Of a stretch of DNA of 64,000 nt, positions 22,701-35,400 are shown piece after piece (the first letter of the stretch is position 1; each line of letters starts with the position of its first letter). This DNA comes from Hedera helix (taxonomy: Eukaryota; Streptophyta; Magnoliopsida; Apiales; Araliaceae), in assembly GCA_947179155.2 (NCBI GenBank), contig OX359274.1, forward strand, positions 46,397,564 through 46,461,563. The letters run 5' to 3'. The translations under genes were made by a program, and so were the position numbers. The notes below the pieces were generated by a model. It worked only from the letters and a program-made list of their open reading frames with translations. It searched no databases and was not told the DNA's origin.

Positions 22701-24673
22701 GTTTGGAGTACATAGTCTATATGGGCAACATTTAACCAAGATGGCTGAAACTTTGCCAAAATTTGTCCGCATGTTAGATCACCAAACTACAATTTAATCT
22801 ACACATGAAACAATCAATAAACACACTGTTAACACTTGAATTTGTTTGAACACTTGATCACCGTTAACGATACTAAATCTGCATAATAAAACAATTAGGA
22901 ATACTTGGTGGCTTGGGCCATCGAGAGATAGATCCGGTATGATAGTAAGTATAGACTTCAAGATATGCTAACAATGAAAGTGTTTAGTATTTAGTAGGTT
23001 GATACTGATATTAGTCTTACCTCCATTATCCACCTCTCTTTTATAGTTTTCATTTCTTCTTCTCTAACCGTTAAGTAATGCAAAGGCTATTTCAGAAGAG
23101 TAACCCATGTCTCCATTATTTGTAGAGTAACTACCCTAATGTTCGGAATGAATGCTAAGTTGTAATTGTTATGGTAACTGTCGCATCATTTAATCACCCA
23201 GAGTTTAGGAAGTAACATGTCAAGTCTATTGGGTTGGAAGCACTAGGCCTTATGGGCTGTAGGGACAAGACCCAATATAGACAACTTATTTACTCTAATA
23301 AAAATACATAGACCAACACACACACAAAAACTCGACAACTTGGATCGTTGAAGGATAGTTCCGATATGAGAATTAGTACAAGCCAAAAAGTATTAATAAT
23401 GGAAGGATTAAATTGTTCAAGAATAAAAATAATAAATTGTATATTATGTATGTTTACTCCAACATATGGTTGTATTTATAGTTATTCACACCATCGTTTG
23501 CCTAGTTCAAGTGATAATATAGAGAGATAGGGACTTCCAATCGTCGACCAAAAAATATGATTCCTAAGCAAATTTCAAAAAGGGTTAATCGTGCTAAAAA
23601 TAATCCATATAACAAGCCCAGTGGAGAGAAGTGCTATATGTGTAGAGAGCTAGGCTAACTCTTTGATCTAAAATTAATATTGAAACTGTTTTTAGATTAG
23701 AGACGATAGTAGACAAAGTTATGAATCTGACCTAAAAAATAATGGATTTAACTGGAAAGTATAGTCAATTTGGACCATTTTCCTTTTTTTCTGCCCTTCC
23801 ACCTCCTTTGGTCTATGCTAGTATTGGAACTATTTTAGATTGAAGACGAAAGAAGATCCGTTAAAGGTGATGGCCTCAAATAGCTTAAAGATCACTTTGA
23901 AATACATCGGAAAAAATGGCAAGGACTCACAATATTCTAATGAAAATTCTAGCAAACTATTCTCTAAAAGTCGTCCTTTTAACCCCAATATTGATGTCGT
24001 AATTTCACTGTCGCCGGATTGTAAACCTACACAAAAAAGAATACATCGTGATCGACAACCGTAATCGCAAAAACAAAAACCCCTCTAATGTGAGAATCAG
24101 TACATAATTTTATGGCATTCAATTGTAAAAACGAGAGACTTAATTTATATCTAGAAAGAGTATTATTTTTTTAGAATCTACTTTTATCTTGTATCCTTTC
24201 CTTATATATAGTGGGAGAGAGCAAGCCTAGCCACTTGGGTTTGGTTGGGCTAAATGACCAAATAAGTTATTAATTTGGGCTTTATGTTTTAGGCCCGATT
24301 GATAATATTATATACCCTAACAATAATGAAATGTATTAGGATAGTAAACTTGAGAGTCATTTTTATACTACAGGTTTTTGTGGAATACAAATTATTGACA
24401 AATGGACTCTTTTTGAGGAACTAATTAGGGAATATTACTTTGTTCATGAAGCAGTAAATTACTCATAGAATCTTTGTTGGTTGCATGGGAAAAGCTTAAT
24501 GCAGGTATTACTACTCAATTATTGCTAAGTCTATTCAAGATCAAAGGAGTTCTTCACTTTGGGATTGCTGGAAATTCAAACCCTCAACTTCAAATTGGTG
24601 ATGTGACTATCCCTCAATTTTGGGCTCATACAGGCCTCTGGAATTGGCAGGTACTCATTTTCTAATTAAACTG

Positions 24674-24755
<82 letters not shown>

Positions 24756-26659
24756 GTTTGTGTAGGAGGGAAATATGGAAGAAGTATTATAGAAGAAAAG
24801 TTTGGGCAACTTTCTTTCCATTTATTTATTTTTCTCTTCACTAACACTCAACAACCTTGACATATACTTCCCATGGCATTTTTATATTTTCTTCTGTTAT
24901 TTAATTTTTTTCCTCCTCATTTAAGTATTTTTTTTTTTTTTGCTATATATATAATTAACCAAATTTTACTATGAGCAGCGGTTTGGAGAAGGGCCTAACG
25001 ACCAACTACCTTTAGAATCTAACGGGGACTACACAAGAAGGATTGGTTACCTTAAATTTTCCAACTACAACAATGACACTGGAAATAGAAAGTTTTCGGA
25101 CAATTTTCTGAACAATGTTTGGTATCAACCAGAAGAGATCTTTTCCAAAGATGGATATCCAGAAGTCAGGCAGCACGCTTTTTGGGTTCCTGTTAACCGC
25201 CACTATTTTTCCCTAGCACAGAAACTTGAGGTAAACTACCGCGTCTAATTATTATTTTCTCATTATCATTATATAGGTCGTTTAAGAAATAATTACACAT
25301 ATTAAGAAATCTCATTAATATTAATATTAAATCATTAATGTTAGTTTAAAATTTTATTATTATTCATGCACTAATTAATTACTCCTCCTTATGGGTAAAA
25401 TAGGAAATGATTAAATTTTTTCTCCTAAATATATGTAAAACGTGTTATATTATGAAAAAAATAAAAATATTTAAAATAACTTATATAATGAAAATAAAAA
25501 AGTATATTTGTTATATTTATTATAACAAAAATTGCATTCGCCTAGGCACTATGACGCATCCAACTAGAGCAAATGTTTTCTAAGTAGTGTTTAAAATAAG
25601 GAATTGATAATTTTATAAATATTAAAAATAATAGTTTCACAAACTCTTTATATAAAAAGTAAGTGAGATCAGTTTCAAAATTTTATGAAATTAATATTTT
25701 TACTTATAAAAATATCAATTTACTTGATAATAAGAAACTACCATAGGAGTACTAAGAATACCGGAGCATCTTCTCGTTATCATTTTCTTTGGTGTGTCAT
25801 TTTTCATGAATTTGTACTTCTGCCACACTTTAATTGTATTTGTTTGCAAGGGCCAACGGAGGGATTCGATTATAAAATCCCTGGAGTCTTATTCTATGTT
25901 TTGTCATCAAACTTTATTATTTATTATTTAATTTTGGATTAACTTAATGTGAGTAGTACGTACCTAATGCCACATTATTCTGGAATTACACACATGCATG
26001 TACGTAACCCCTTATTCAACGACTATTTACAATAAATATTTTAAAAAATAATATCCCTATTTTTCAGATATCTCATGTAAATTCTTATATAAACAAACAT
26101 CATGATAATATCCAATATTAACAATCCTAAGATTATAATTATCAGATTATATACGCGTGTAGAATATCTTGTAAACAAATATAGCCCTTTGTGTACAATG
26201 AACTTTAGACTCTCAAGAAATCTTGGTTTTTCAGTCCATATACTTATTTTCTTTTTCTTTTTTCTTTTTTTCATTATTTTGAACAATTTCTGGATGTTTG
26301 TTTGATTTGATCAACAGGGTATGAAATTGGAGGGATGTGTGAATTCCAGCAGTTGTTTACCAAGAACACCAAAGGTGACAAGGGTAAAAAGGGGTGTAAG
26401 TGCTAATGTGTTCGTGGACAATAGTGCCTATAGACAATTTCTGTATAATAAATTCAATGCAACTCCAATTGACATGGAAAGTGCAGCTGTTGCCCTAATT
26501 TGCCTTCAACAAAAGACCCCTTTCATTGCCATTAGAGCTCTTTCTGATTTAGCTGGTGGTGGTTCTTCAGTCTCCAACGAAGCCGATGTCTTTGCCCCCT
26601 TGGCAGCTCAAAATGCAGTCAATGTTTTACTTAAATTTATTACTTTATTACGCTCGTAA
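19730..26659 (+). CDS. Bark storage protein / nucleoside phosphorylase-like protein (five exons, 349 aa)
   Basis: Exons: 19730-19961, 21106-21173, 24495-24650, 24979-25230, 26318-26659. All junctions are GT-AG and in frame (1050 nt). Residues 1-26 look like a signal peptide (LFGCLVWMMGIIYVANG), so the product should be secreted or vacuolar. The rest is a PNP/UDP phosphorylase (MTA/SAH nucleosidase) fold: KVIIVMTGLSM at about 89-100, GVLHFGIAGNSNPQLQIGD at about 118-137, PIDMESAAVALICLQQ at about 283-298, and FIAIRALSDLAGG. The conserved Glu of the MES motif and the Asp of LSD are present, so catalysis cannot be excluded. Poplar bark storage proteins of this family store nitrogen seasonally. 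ATGs at 19742 and 19754 are alternative starts. Intron 2 (3.3 kb) is filled with repeats. Confidence 0.92.
21780..22440. repeat. Degenerate tandem repeat, unit about 55-65 bp, in intron 2
   Basis: Roughly nine imperfect units share TTGAGGTGGCGTTCCCGTAG, then AAAAATTTGCACCTTTTT, then TTATCCYGAAGGATAT. The array is interrupted by the MITE at 22119-22256 and lies between the two LTR-like repeats. It has no open frame of interest. Confidence 0.7.
22119..22256. mobile_element. Small MITE with 40-bp inverted ends and a perfect central palindrome
   Basis: The left end GTTACGAGTATGACTCATAG, continuing to 22158, pairs with the reverse complement of the right end that finishes ATCATTACTCATAAC at 22256, with a few mismatches over 40 bp. 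In the interior, AAAAATGGTGGG and CCCACCATTTTT form a near-continuous palindrome at about 22188-22212. It sits inside the tandem array of intron 2. Target duplication was not resolved. Confidence 0.65.
22434..22772. repeat. Exact tandem duplication, period 171 bp
   Basis: Two head-to-tail copies (22434-22604 and 22605-22772) look identical by eye over about 165 bp, far less diverged than the surrounding repeats, so the duplication is recent. Each contains a short open frame reading AGCCGFSESARKLFGVHSLY and GQHLTKMAETLPKFVRM in plus orientation, which may be a captured piece of a gene. I do not recognise its family with confidence. Confidence 0.9.
24671..24756. repeat. Interrupted AT microsatellite in intron 3 of the storage-protein gene
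   Basis: TATATA repeats are broken by periodic TATG triplets and lie about 20 bp after the exon-3 donor at 24651. Open frames across it, rich in Tyr-Ile, are artefacts. Confidence 0.9.
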
Positions 26660-26676
26660 TTTTAATAACACAAACA

Positions 26677-26679
<3 letters not shown>

Positions 26680-26767
<88 letters not shown>
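26680..26767. repeat. Long (AT)n microsatellite just after the storage-protein stop codon
   Basis: About 87 bp of uninterrupted AT begins 20 bp after the stop at 26659, so it lies in the 3' UTR or at the cleavage region. The length is likely to vary between individuals and assemblies. Confidence 0.95.
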
Positions 26768-26769
<2 letters not shown>

Positions 26770-28530
26770 CTAGGCACTAAACTTACGTTTATTTAAGAGA
26801 TTGAATTGTAGTTCAACTCAATCAATTAATAAAATAATTCTACTCTTATCGTGGATTAGTGTTTGATTCTGATTAGAGTGTATAAGTAATTTTTCTCATC
26901 TTTTTCTTTCTATTGAAGTAGTATTTTTTTAATTAGTATTGACTAGCACGCCTCAAGTAGGTGACGTTGCCACACATTAAACGTATCAACTCTCAAGACG
27001 CTAGTATATAAAAACATTGTGCGACCTAATAAGATCTGTCGCAATTACTTTGAAAATTAGCGTGTAAAATAATTTAGTCGGAAACCGTTCAAAAGACAAG
27101 TTGAGGTGTCATTCGGATGCCAATTAGTTAAAAATGATAGAGAAAGAAACGATTTAAATATTAAAATTAATTGATTTAGTTCCAAGTGAAGCAACATGGA
27201 TGTATTAAAATTTAATTGATTCTTTAATCGGTCAAAGCCGGCTTGGGACGGCGATATGATTGGTTGGTTACTCGGCCTATGCTTCTTATTAGTGGTGGTC
27301 AAAACTTTTGATTATTTTGTTTTTTTTCAAATTGATCGACATCGATAGGATTGGTATTTTATCAAAAAAAAAAAATTGTATTGATATTTTTAGTACTAGT
27401 ATTTTCATATTTTTAAATTTTTCTGTATCGGTACGTATTTTTTAAGAATCAATAAAAATTAAAAAATTGAAAAAAAATACATTTGATATTATATATATAT
27501 ATCAGTTAATAAGAGAAATGTTAAGTTTTCTAACTTCTTAGTTCTATCTTAATTTGAATCATCCTTAATTTCTTAAACTTAATTTTTTTTTGTAATTTTT
27601 GAAGCATTCTTTGATATTTATACTAATTAATGTGTTGTATTGTTATCAGTATTGTTTATATATTATACTTTAATTATTATACCATATATAATAGTAGTAT
27701 TACAAATGTTAAGTGTGTGTTAATATTAGCTTATTTCTCTCTAAATAACACAACAAGAAATCTAACAAATATATTACTATATTATATTAATACATTATCT
27801 TTACTTTTTGTAATATCAAATTTATGAATAAAATATCTAATTATTAATTTTATAAATTAAGAAAGCACAACACATGGAGAAAAATTAAAACAACACAAAA
27901 TTTATTTATTTATGATATATATTATTAATGCAGTAAAAAAAATTGAAGCAAAATATCTTTATTGAAAATGTAGTACCAAAATCAGTATTTCGATACTAAT
28001 ATCAATTTTCAATTTATATAAAATTTGATATTGATACCGAAATTAACCCTTATGGACCAAAATTAAGTTTTATTTCTTTTAGTCATATTATAACTAATAA
28101 TATATATTGATTACTTTCTGGAATTTACGGTGTAACTTTATATCACAAAATGATGTATGCCTTGTTATAAGAGAAATTTTTTTTAAAAATTATAATACCT
28201 CAATTTATACTTTTAAGAAAACAAGATTAATAATTTTGATTTATGTAATTAATATATAATCCATAGTAATTTAATTTTGATTTAAAATTTTGGCCCATTA
28301 TCAAGTTTATAAAGAAAATTAAAATGCGTGTATAATAAGGTTAAGTTTGTGTTTAGAACATTGATACGTTCAATATAGCGGCAGCAATATTGGTTTCTAA
28401 ATTATAATCAATGACCATATTAGCCTAACAATCAATTAATTATTATGACAGCTAATCTAACAAGGTTAATTAATCCAAAAATAAGGCCTAAGGCATCAAC
28501 CTTAAAGGTTACATTTGTCATTCCAAGAAC
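26770..28530. other. Intergenic, no gene seen
   Basis: The stretch is AT-rich. At 27325-28050 the ends look weakly inverted: ATTGATATTTTTAGTACTAG near 27380 against GTACCAAAATCAGTATTTCG near 27974. A large decayed MITE is therefore possible but not shown. Confidence 0.4.
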
Positions 28531-28537
28531 CCTCCAA

Positions 28538-28546
28538 TTTGGCGCC
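28538..28546. promoter_or_regulatory. E2F-like site TTTGGCGCC upstream of the LIN-like gene
   Basis: TTTGGCGCC matches the plant E2F consensus TTTSSCGC and lies 111 bp before the ATG at 28657. It is the only such site seen near this gene. A match of this length can arise by chance. Confidence 0.35.
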
Positions 28547-28656
28547 AGCTCAAAGAATCGGGTAATTTCAGTTGATTATCATCATCCCTCCGAAAAAACT
28601 TAAAAATATCAAACACCTTCCTAAAACTCCTACCCTTCTCTCCTCCTTCCACCACC

Positions 28657-29403
28657 ATGTCCGCCGCCAGCGCCGTCACCTCAGATCAAATTCTCCTTCA
28701 CATCTCCGCCTTCATCTCGGAAACTCTCTCACAATCGGACCTCCGCCGCCGCATCTTCTCCACCTTCCGCCAAAACCACCCTTCTTCCGACCAAAACATT
28801 ATCAGACCACTAAATCTCGCGGCGGAGACTCTAGAAAATGCAATCTCCACCGCCAATATCTCCGTCCGGTCATCGTCTCTCCGATTAGCTGAAAAGCTCC
28901 TCAATTCTTACCCTCAAAACCCATTTTCCTCGTTTCTTTTGTCACTAATTTACTCTCTCTGCCACCGTCCCATTGATTCTGCCCTTAGTCTCCTAGAAAT
29001 ATTCTACTCCAACCCTTCACTCGCAAGATCAGAAATTGCACCCGTTGTGTTCGCGGAATTGTTTCTAGTTCATTTTCTACCTGTTCTTCAATGGTACAAT
29101 GAGAAAAGATCAAGAATTTTGTCCTCCTTGCCTAAGAGCTCTGGCTATGATAGTGATGATCAATCGATTTGTGTGGAATCGGTCGGAGTTTCGTGCACGA
29201 CTTTGTTGTCGAAAATGAATGGGGATCAGGCTTCAGAGTTGAAGGAATTAGAGAGAGATTATGAGGATGTTCTTGATGAGAATTGCAGGGGGTTTGTTTG
29301 GTACTTTAAAGAAGTTTTGGAGAATGGAGATGAAAGCAGATTGATTGATCCGCCATCAGTGGTTCTGGAAACTATTGATAAAGGCGATGAATTTGAGCAT
29401 AGC

Positions 29404-29436
<33 letters not shown>

Positions 29437-32400
29437 AACATTGAAGCAGATGAATCTGAATTGAAGAATGGACGGTATAATGTAATGCTTATTTTTACAA
29501 ATCCAATATTTTCTGTCTCTCTACTTTTTGTTCTTGTGCCAATTTGAATTTCAATTTGCTAGTAGTTCTTATATGTTCAATTCTTAACACCATGTTGATC
29601 TTCATCTTCATCTTCATTTTCATCATCACTATATTCATATTTCAACTACTATATACTCCCTTTATCCATAATTAAGAGTCTCATTTGACCATTATTTTTT
29701 TAAACATTGTCGTGAAGAAAACTCATTTATAATTAACTTTTAAATGTCTTATAGGCAAACTTTAACATGAATAAAACACTTCTGAAAAGTAAATAGAACC
29801 CTCCTTTTAGGACGAGGGGAGTCTTTCATTTAACTTTTCAACTGCAAAATCATATATAGGATCTTCTGGGGTGACATTGGTGAGTAATATCATACTAATC
29901 ATAATTGTCACAATCATCAGCTTTTTTATCATCTTATGGTTGTTGTAAAGTTATTTTTCATTTAATTTTGACGTTGTCGTTGTTGTTGTCTACGTTACGT
30001 GAGGTTTTTCTACTGTTTTCTTCCTTTTTTTAGCAGGTAAGTTTAGTATAAATTACGTTTCCTTCCAACCACTATAGTCCACAACTCCACATTCATTAAT
30101 GTGTGTTTGTTCATGTTATTAAGAAGATTGACAAATTAAACTAGTACAACCTTTTCATTTCTGAAAGCTTGGTTTTTCTATTGAAGATGAAGCTAATGCT
30201 GGTACATGTTTACTTTCTTGTTCTACTCATCAATTAGTAGATCCAAATTTGGTTCATTATTTGAAACTGTAAAGAAAAATTATTTTAAAAAATGACATTT
30301 TCAATGCTAGTATTTTATCGGATTCTTAGTTGCACTTTTGTAATCTGGAGCACTACCTACAATATAAGCAACTCAGTTATACACGTATGGAGCACTGTCT
30401 GAAAACACTCCATATGTCCAAAAATGCGAGTCTCATATGACAATTATATTTTTTATTGTTTGTCTAGGACCCTCGTAAGCATAAAGTTTTCGTTGATTTT
30501 GTTCAATATTATATGCATAGAAAAATTTGAAAGATCACATCCGACTTTAATTTTTGGACGGAGTGAGCATAAATGAAAGAAAATTAGGATTTAATCGTCA
30601 TAACATTGACTTTGCTATATTTACTAATAAAGAATAAGTCTTCACGCTTTTTAATTAAATTCTGTTTTTTTTTTTTGTGTCAACGATGTTATTAATGGAT
30701 TCACTGAATTATTGAAACTCCTATTCCTATATAATCATATGGGTTTTTGATTAATTAGTCTTTGTCAACACTTTTCCTTTCTGTATATGAGAACCAAAGA
30801 TATTCAGGGTCAACCAAAGATATTCAGAGTCAACCAGTATTTTGTCTATTTTGCTAGAAATATGATTAATGATGACTTGTCAACTTCCTGCAGCCAATAT
30901 GGGCTGAAAAAGAAAAGTCAGTTGAAATCAAAAGAAGCATGACCAAAAACCTCTCCAAGTTTCCATCTTTTTTTCCTGAAAGGGTCTCTCTCAAAGTGCT
31001 AACTAACCAAAAATCTTCAAGAAAATCAAGAGCATCATTCAAGAAAGATTCTGATTTTGAACTCGAGACTTCTGCTGAAAACAGTTATTCTTCTTCTTCA
31101 GATTCTGAAGGAGAGAAAGAGGTAATGATATTAACAAGAACTGTTATTCTCCATTGACTAATTTTCCTAAGCAGTTCACTTTAGTTATAAGAGGTATTTA
31201 TCTGTCTTGTAGGAGAAGGACCAAAACATTGCAGATTCTAGACAAAGCCAATCTCAGAATCAAGAGCAGCCCAATTCTGCAGAGTCAAGCCGGTACATGA
31301 TTTAGAAACAAATACTGAAAAATTACATTGGTTTCTGTTCCATTGAATCTTCAAATTTTTTTTTCCTGTGACCAGTTCTCCAGATCCTGTCATGGCAGAT
31401 AACGAAAACCCGCCTGGCGAAGGAAATCATGCTGCTCCTAAGGATTTTGTCTGTCCCATAACAAGTAACATATTTGATGATCCAGTGACTCTTGAGACAG
31501 GACAGACTTATGAACGAAAAGCAATCCAAGAATGGATTGATAGGGGAAACTCCACTTGCCCCATTACACGACAGAAGCTAAATGGCACTCAACTGCCTAA
31601 AACAAATTATGTGCTCAAACGTCTGATTGCAAGCTGGAGAGAACAGAATCCCAGTTCAGCTCTAATACAGTCTGAGAATCAATACCAAGAAAGTGAACCA
31701 AATTTCAGCTCTGGCGTGCCTTTGGCTTCTCCTAACAGTGTCATAAGCCAAGCTACTATGGATGGCGCTGTTAGCGAGCTGCAACTTGCAATCAAGAACC
31801 TTTGTATGTCAGAAATACTGAAGGAGTCTGAAATGGCAGTCCTCCGGATTGAGTGGCTCTGGCGGGAAGCTAACATTGAAGTAGATATTCAATCTATGCT
31901 CTCAAAACCACCTATTATTAATGGTTTTGTGGAGATTCTTTTTAATTCTGTTGATGATCGAGTCTTGAGGGCAACAGTTTTTCTTCTTTCTGAACTTGGG
32001 TCGAGAGACAATAGTGTGATCCAGACACTAACTAGAGTAGATTCTGACGTTGAATGTGTTGTAGCACTCTTGAAAAAGGGGTTGCTAGAGACTGTTGTAT
32101 TGGTTTATCTGTTAAGACCTGCTGTTATGGGCCTCATCGATATGGACATGGTGAATTCCCTCTTGACTGTCCTAAGAAAGAAAGAAGATGATTTTCGTAA
32201 TATGTGTATGAAGCCTAAATCAGCTTCAGTGCTTTTGCTTGGACAGATTCTTGGAAGTGCTGAGGAAAGCCCAATATCTGGTGTTAAGAGTAGTTTGATT
32301 TCGGAAAAAGTGATTGCAAATATTGTGTCCAGCTTGGAAGCTGAGTGCCAAGATGAAAGGATTGCAGCTGTTGGCATCTTGTTGAGATGTATGCATGAAG

Positions 32401-35400
32401 ATGGCAATTGCAGGAACGTCATTGCTGATAAGGCTGAATTGGCTCCAGTTTTAGAGAGCTTCCTGGGGGCAAATGATGGTGAGAGATTTCAGATAGTTCA
32501 ATTTCTTTCAGAATTAGTTAAATTGAACAGGTACTTCCTCCTCCTTTCTCTTGATTCCATCTAGGCCTGTATATTTATAAATGTTCAATTACAACTTATA
32601 GCAAGATCAGTAATTTTTCTATGTTTGAATTTCTTCAGAAGGACATTTAATGAGCAAGTCCTCCATATCATAAAGGACGAAGGTACTTTTAGTACAATGC
32701 ACACCTTCCTCATATATCTGCAAACAGCTCTGCAGGATCAATGTCCTGTTGTGGCTGGTCTTCTTCTCCAACTTGACATTCTGGTTTGAATCCTTCTCTC
32801 AATCTCTCTCAAAATTAATCTCTTGAGTAAGTTAACCATGACAGTCCTAATGTTAGGTGGAGCCCAGAAAGACGAGTATATATCGAGAAGAGGCAATAGA
32901 TACTCTTATTTCATGTCTTAGAAATTCAGACTTCCCTGCTGCTCAAATATTGGCTGCGGAGACGATTTTAGCCCTCCAGGGGAGGTTCTCTTATTCTGGG
33001 AAGCCCCTAGCCCGGACTTTTCTTCTCAAATCTGCAGGACTTGACAAAAGTAATAAATCTCTAATCCGAAAAGAGCAGCTAACCAGAACATCCGAGGAGA
33101 GTGAAGAAACTATGGTTAGCTCCAATTATTCTCTCTTTTGCATTAGTTCAGTATTATACTATTTAAATGTTCCCTTTTAATATTGCATGCGTCCAATCTA
33201 CAGGAAGAGGAGAAGGCTGCTGAGGAATGGGAGAGAAAAATGGCTTTTGTTCTGGTCAGCCACGAGTTCGGCCTACTGTTTGAGGCTTTAGCAGAAGGCT
33301 TAAAGAGTAAACATGCAGAGTTATGCTCAGCATGCTTTGTGTCTGCCACATGGCTCGTACACATGCTTACCATTCTTCCAGATACTGGAATTCAAGGAGC
33401 AGCCCGAGTCTGCTTGCTCAAGCGCTTCGTATCAATCTTCAAGTCAGCAAAGGACACCGAAGACAAAGTCCTTTCCATGCTCGCTCTAAGCAGCTTCATC
33501 CGTGACCCTGGTGGGTAGCTATTTATAGAAATTGAATCTCTTTTTCTAATGTAGAAATGGTGTAAGATAATGTAGTACTATAATGGCATACTTACTAGAA
33601 TCCTCTCGTTTCAAGTATGTTTTCCTTGCATGAAATGGTGATCTAATAGTTTATGTTCTCATATTGACATTTGGAATCAGAGGGGCTGCTTGATCTAACC
33701 TCCTACATGAAGGATCTCTTGAAAGGCCTGAGAAAGCTCAAGAAGTCCTCTGTAGTGGCTCTTGAGATGCTGAAAGTTTTCTCAGAAGGGAATGATTCTA
33801 GTAATGTTAGTTTTCTCGTACTCTTGTGTAACTTATTCCAGAAAAAGGATATACATTAATGTAATCTTCTACTATTTTGATTCCTTCAGGAGATGTGGAA
33901 TCATAAAGAATTAGTTCAAGAAGATTGCCATGTGAATGGAGAAGTTCTGTCAATAGTATGCTTTAAAGACAAGATTTTTTCTGGTCATTCAGATGGAACA
34001 ATGAAGGTAACTAACCTGACCCATGTTAATACAGGGCTGGATATGTTGTAATGTCATATAAGGCTTACAAAACAGCCTTTGTTAAATTTGAGCCTGATGT
34101 AAATTTTTCGAAATGCTAAAGGTATGGACTGGTAAAGGCAGCATTCTACATTTTATTCAAGAAACTCGAGAACATACCAAGGCCGTTACTAGCTTGGCCT
34201 TTTCACAATCAGGGGATAAACTATACAGCGGTTCACTTGATAAGACTGTGAGGGTATGCTATATTCTTTCCTTCAAATTTATTTACCTGTGACTGCAGCA
34301 GTTTCAATGCTGAAAGTTTGTTATTTGTTACAAATAGGCCTGGGCCGTTAGCAATGAAGGCATGCAATGCGAACAAGTTTATGATGTGAAGGATCATGTT
34401 AACAGTCTAGCAGTTGCAAATAGAATTTTGTGCTTCATTCCTCAAGGGGCTGGAATCAAGGTGTGCACAAAGTTATATATCCATCTATTGAACAGCCAAA
34501 TCGTTGTTATTATTATATGTAGGTCTTCAATTAGATGCATCAAACCTACAAAATGCATTTTTCTGTTCTTATATCAGGTGAACTCATGGAATGGAGCATC
34601 CAAATTGCTAAATCCAAAAAAACATGTGAAGTGCTTGACCCTTGTACACGGGAAATTATATTGTGGGTGCCAGGATAATAGCATTCAGGTAACAGAATTC
34701 AATGACATTGTTCATCAAAACTGTTTCTCAATCTATATATTATCCTAAAAAATGAACTTCTGATTTTTATAGGAGATTGATTTGGCAACTGGAACACTCA
34801 ATACCATCCAAAGTGGCTCTAGACATTTTATGGCTAAAACAAATCCAATTTATGCACTGCAAGTTTATGATGGACTACTATATTCAGCCAGCTATTCATT
34901 AGATGGAGCAGCTTTGAAGGTACCAGTAATACAAAAACAATTTTTTCAAAAAGTTATGAATATTATGACCTTTTAAAAATCATATTGGTTGATTATGCTA
35001 AATTCTTGTTTAATTGTTGTACATCAAGATATGGAGTACTTCAAATTACAGTATGGTTGGGTCAGTACCATCGACAATGGAAGTGCGTTCCATGGCAATA
35101 AGCTCAGATATCATTTATTTGGGGTATAAAGGAGGGATAGTGGAAGTTTGGTGCAGAAAGAAACTCGAAAGAAAAGAAACACTACAGACTGGAACAAACG
35201 GAAAGGTTCTTTGCTTGGCTCTGAATAGCGATGAAGAGATTTTGGTAGTTGGAACATCTGATGGCAGAATCCAGGTAAGAATTTTCTCTCTTATATCAAA
35301 ATTTTAGTATACAGAAATGTCTCATTATCAAACAGTTCTATATGTCTACATGTGATGTCAAGATGTGTACAATAACAAGAACATCAATTCATAACAAGTG

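Larger units (their letters stand above)
21443..24313 (+). mobile_element. Decayed LTR retrotransposon inside intron 2 of the storage-protein gene
   Basis: Two direct repeats of about 235 bp flank it: 21448-21681 and 24089-24313. They share TACATAATTTTATG, ACATCTAGAAAGAG, AGCCTAGCCACTTGGG, GGCTAAATGACCA and TTTTAGGCCC, and each starts with TGTGA. Between them, at 23590-23661, is a frame RAKNNPYNKPSGEKCYMCRE that looks like the zinc knuckle of a Gypsy gag (C-x2-C, followed by a stop), supporting plus orientation. No pol was seen. The interior also carries tandem repeats and a MITE. It is an old, non-autonomous copy. No target duplication was found. Confidence 0.5.

Noticed and set aside
23840..24064. 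74-codon open frame in intron 2 of the storage-protein gene
   Set aside because: It is in a decayed retroelement, has no recognisable motif and would interrupt a well-supported intron.
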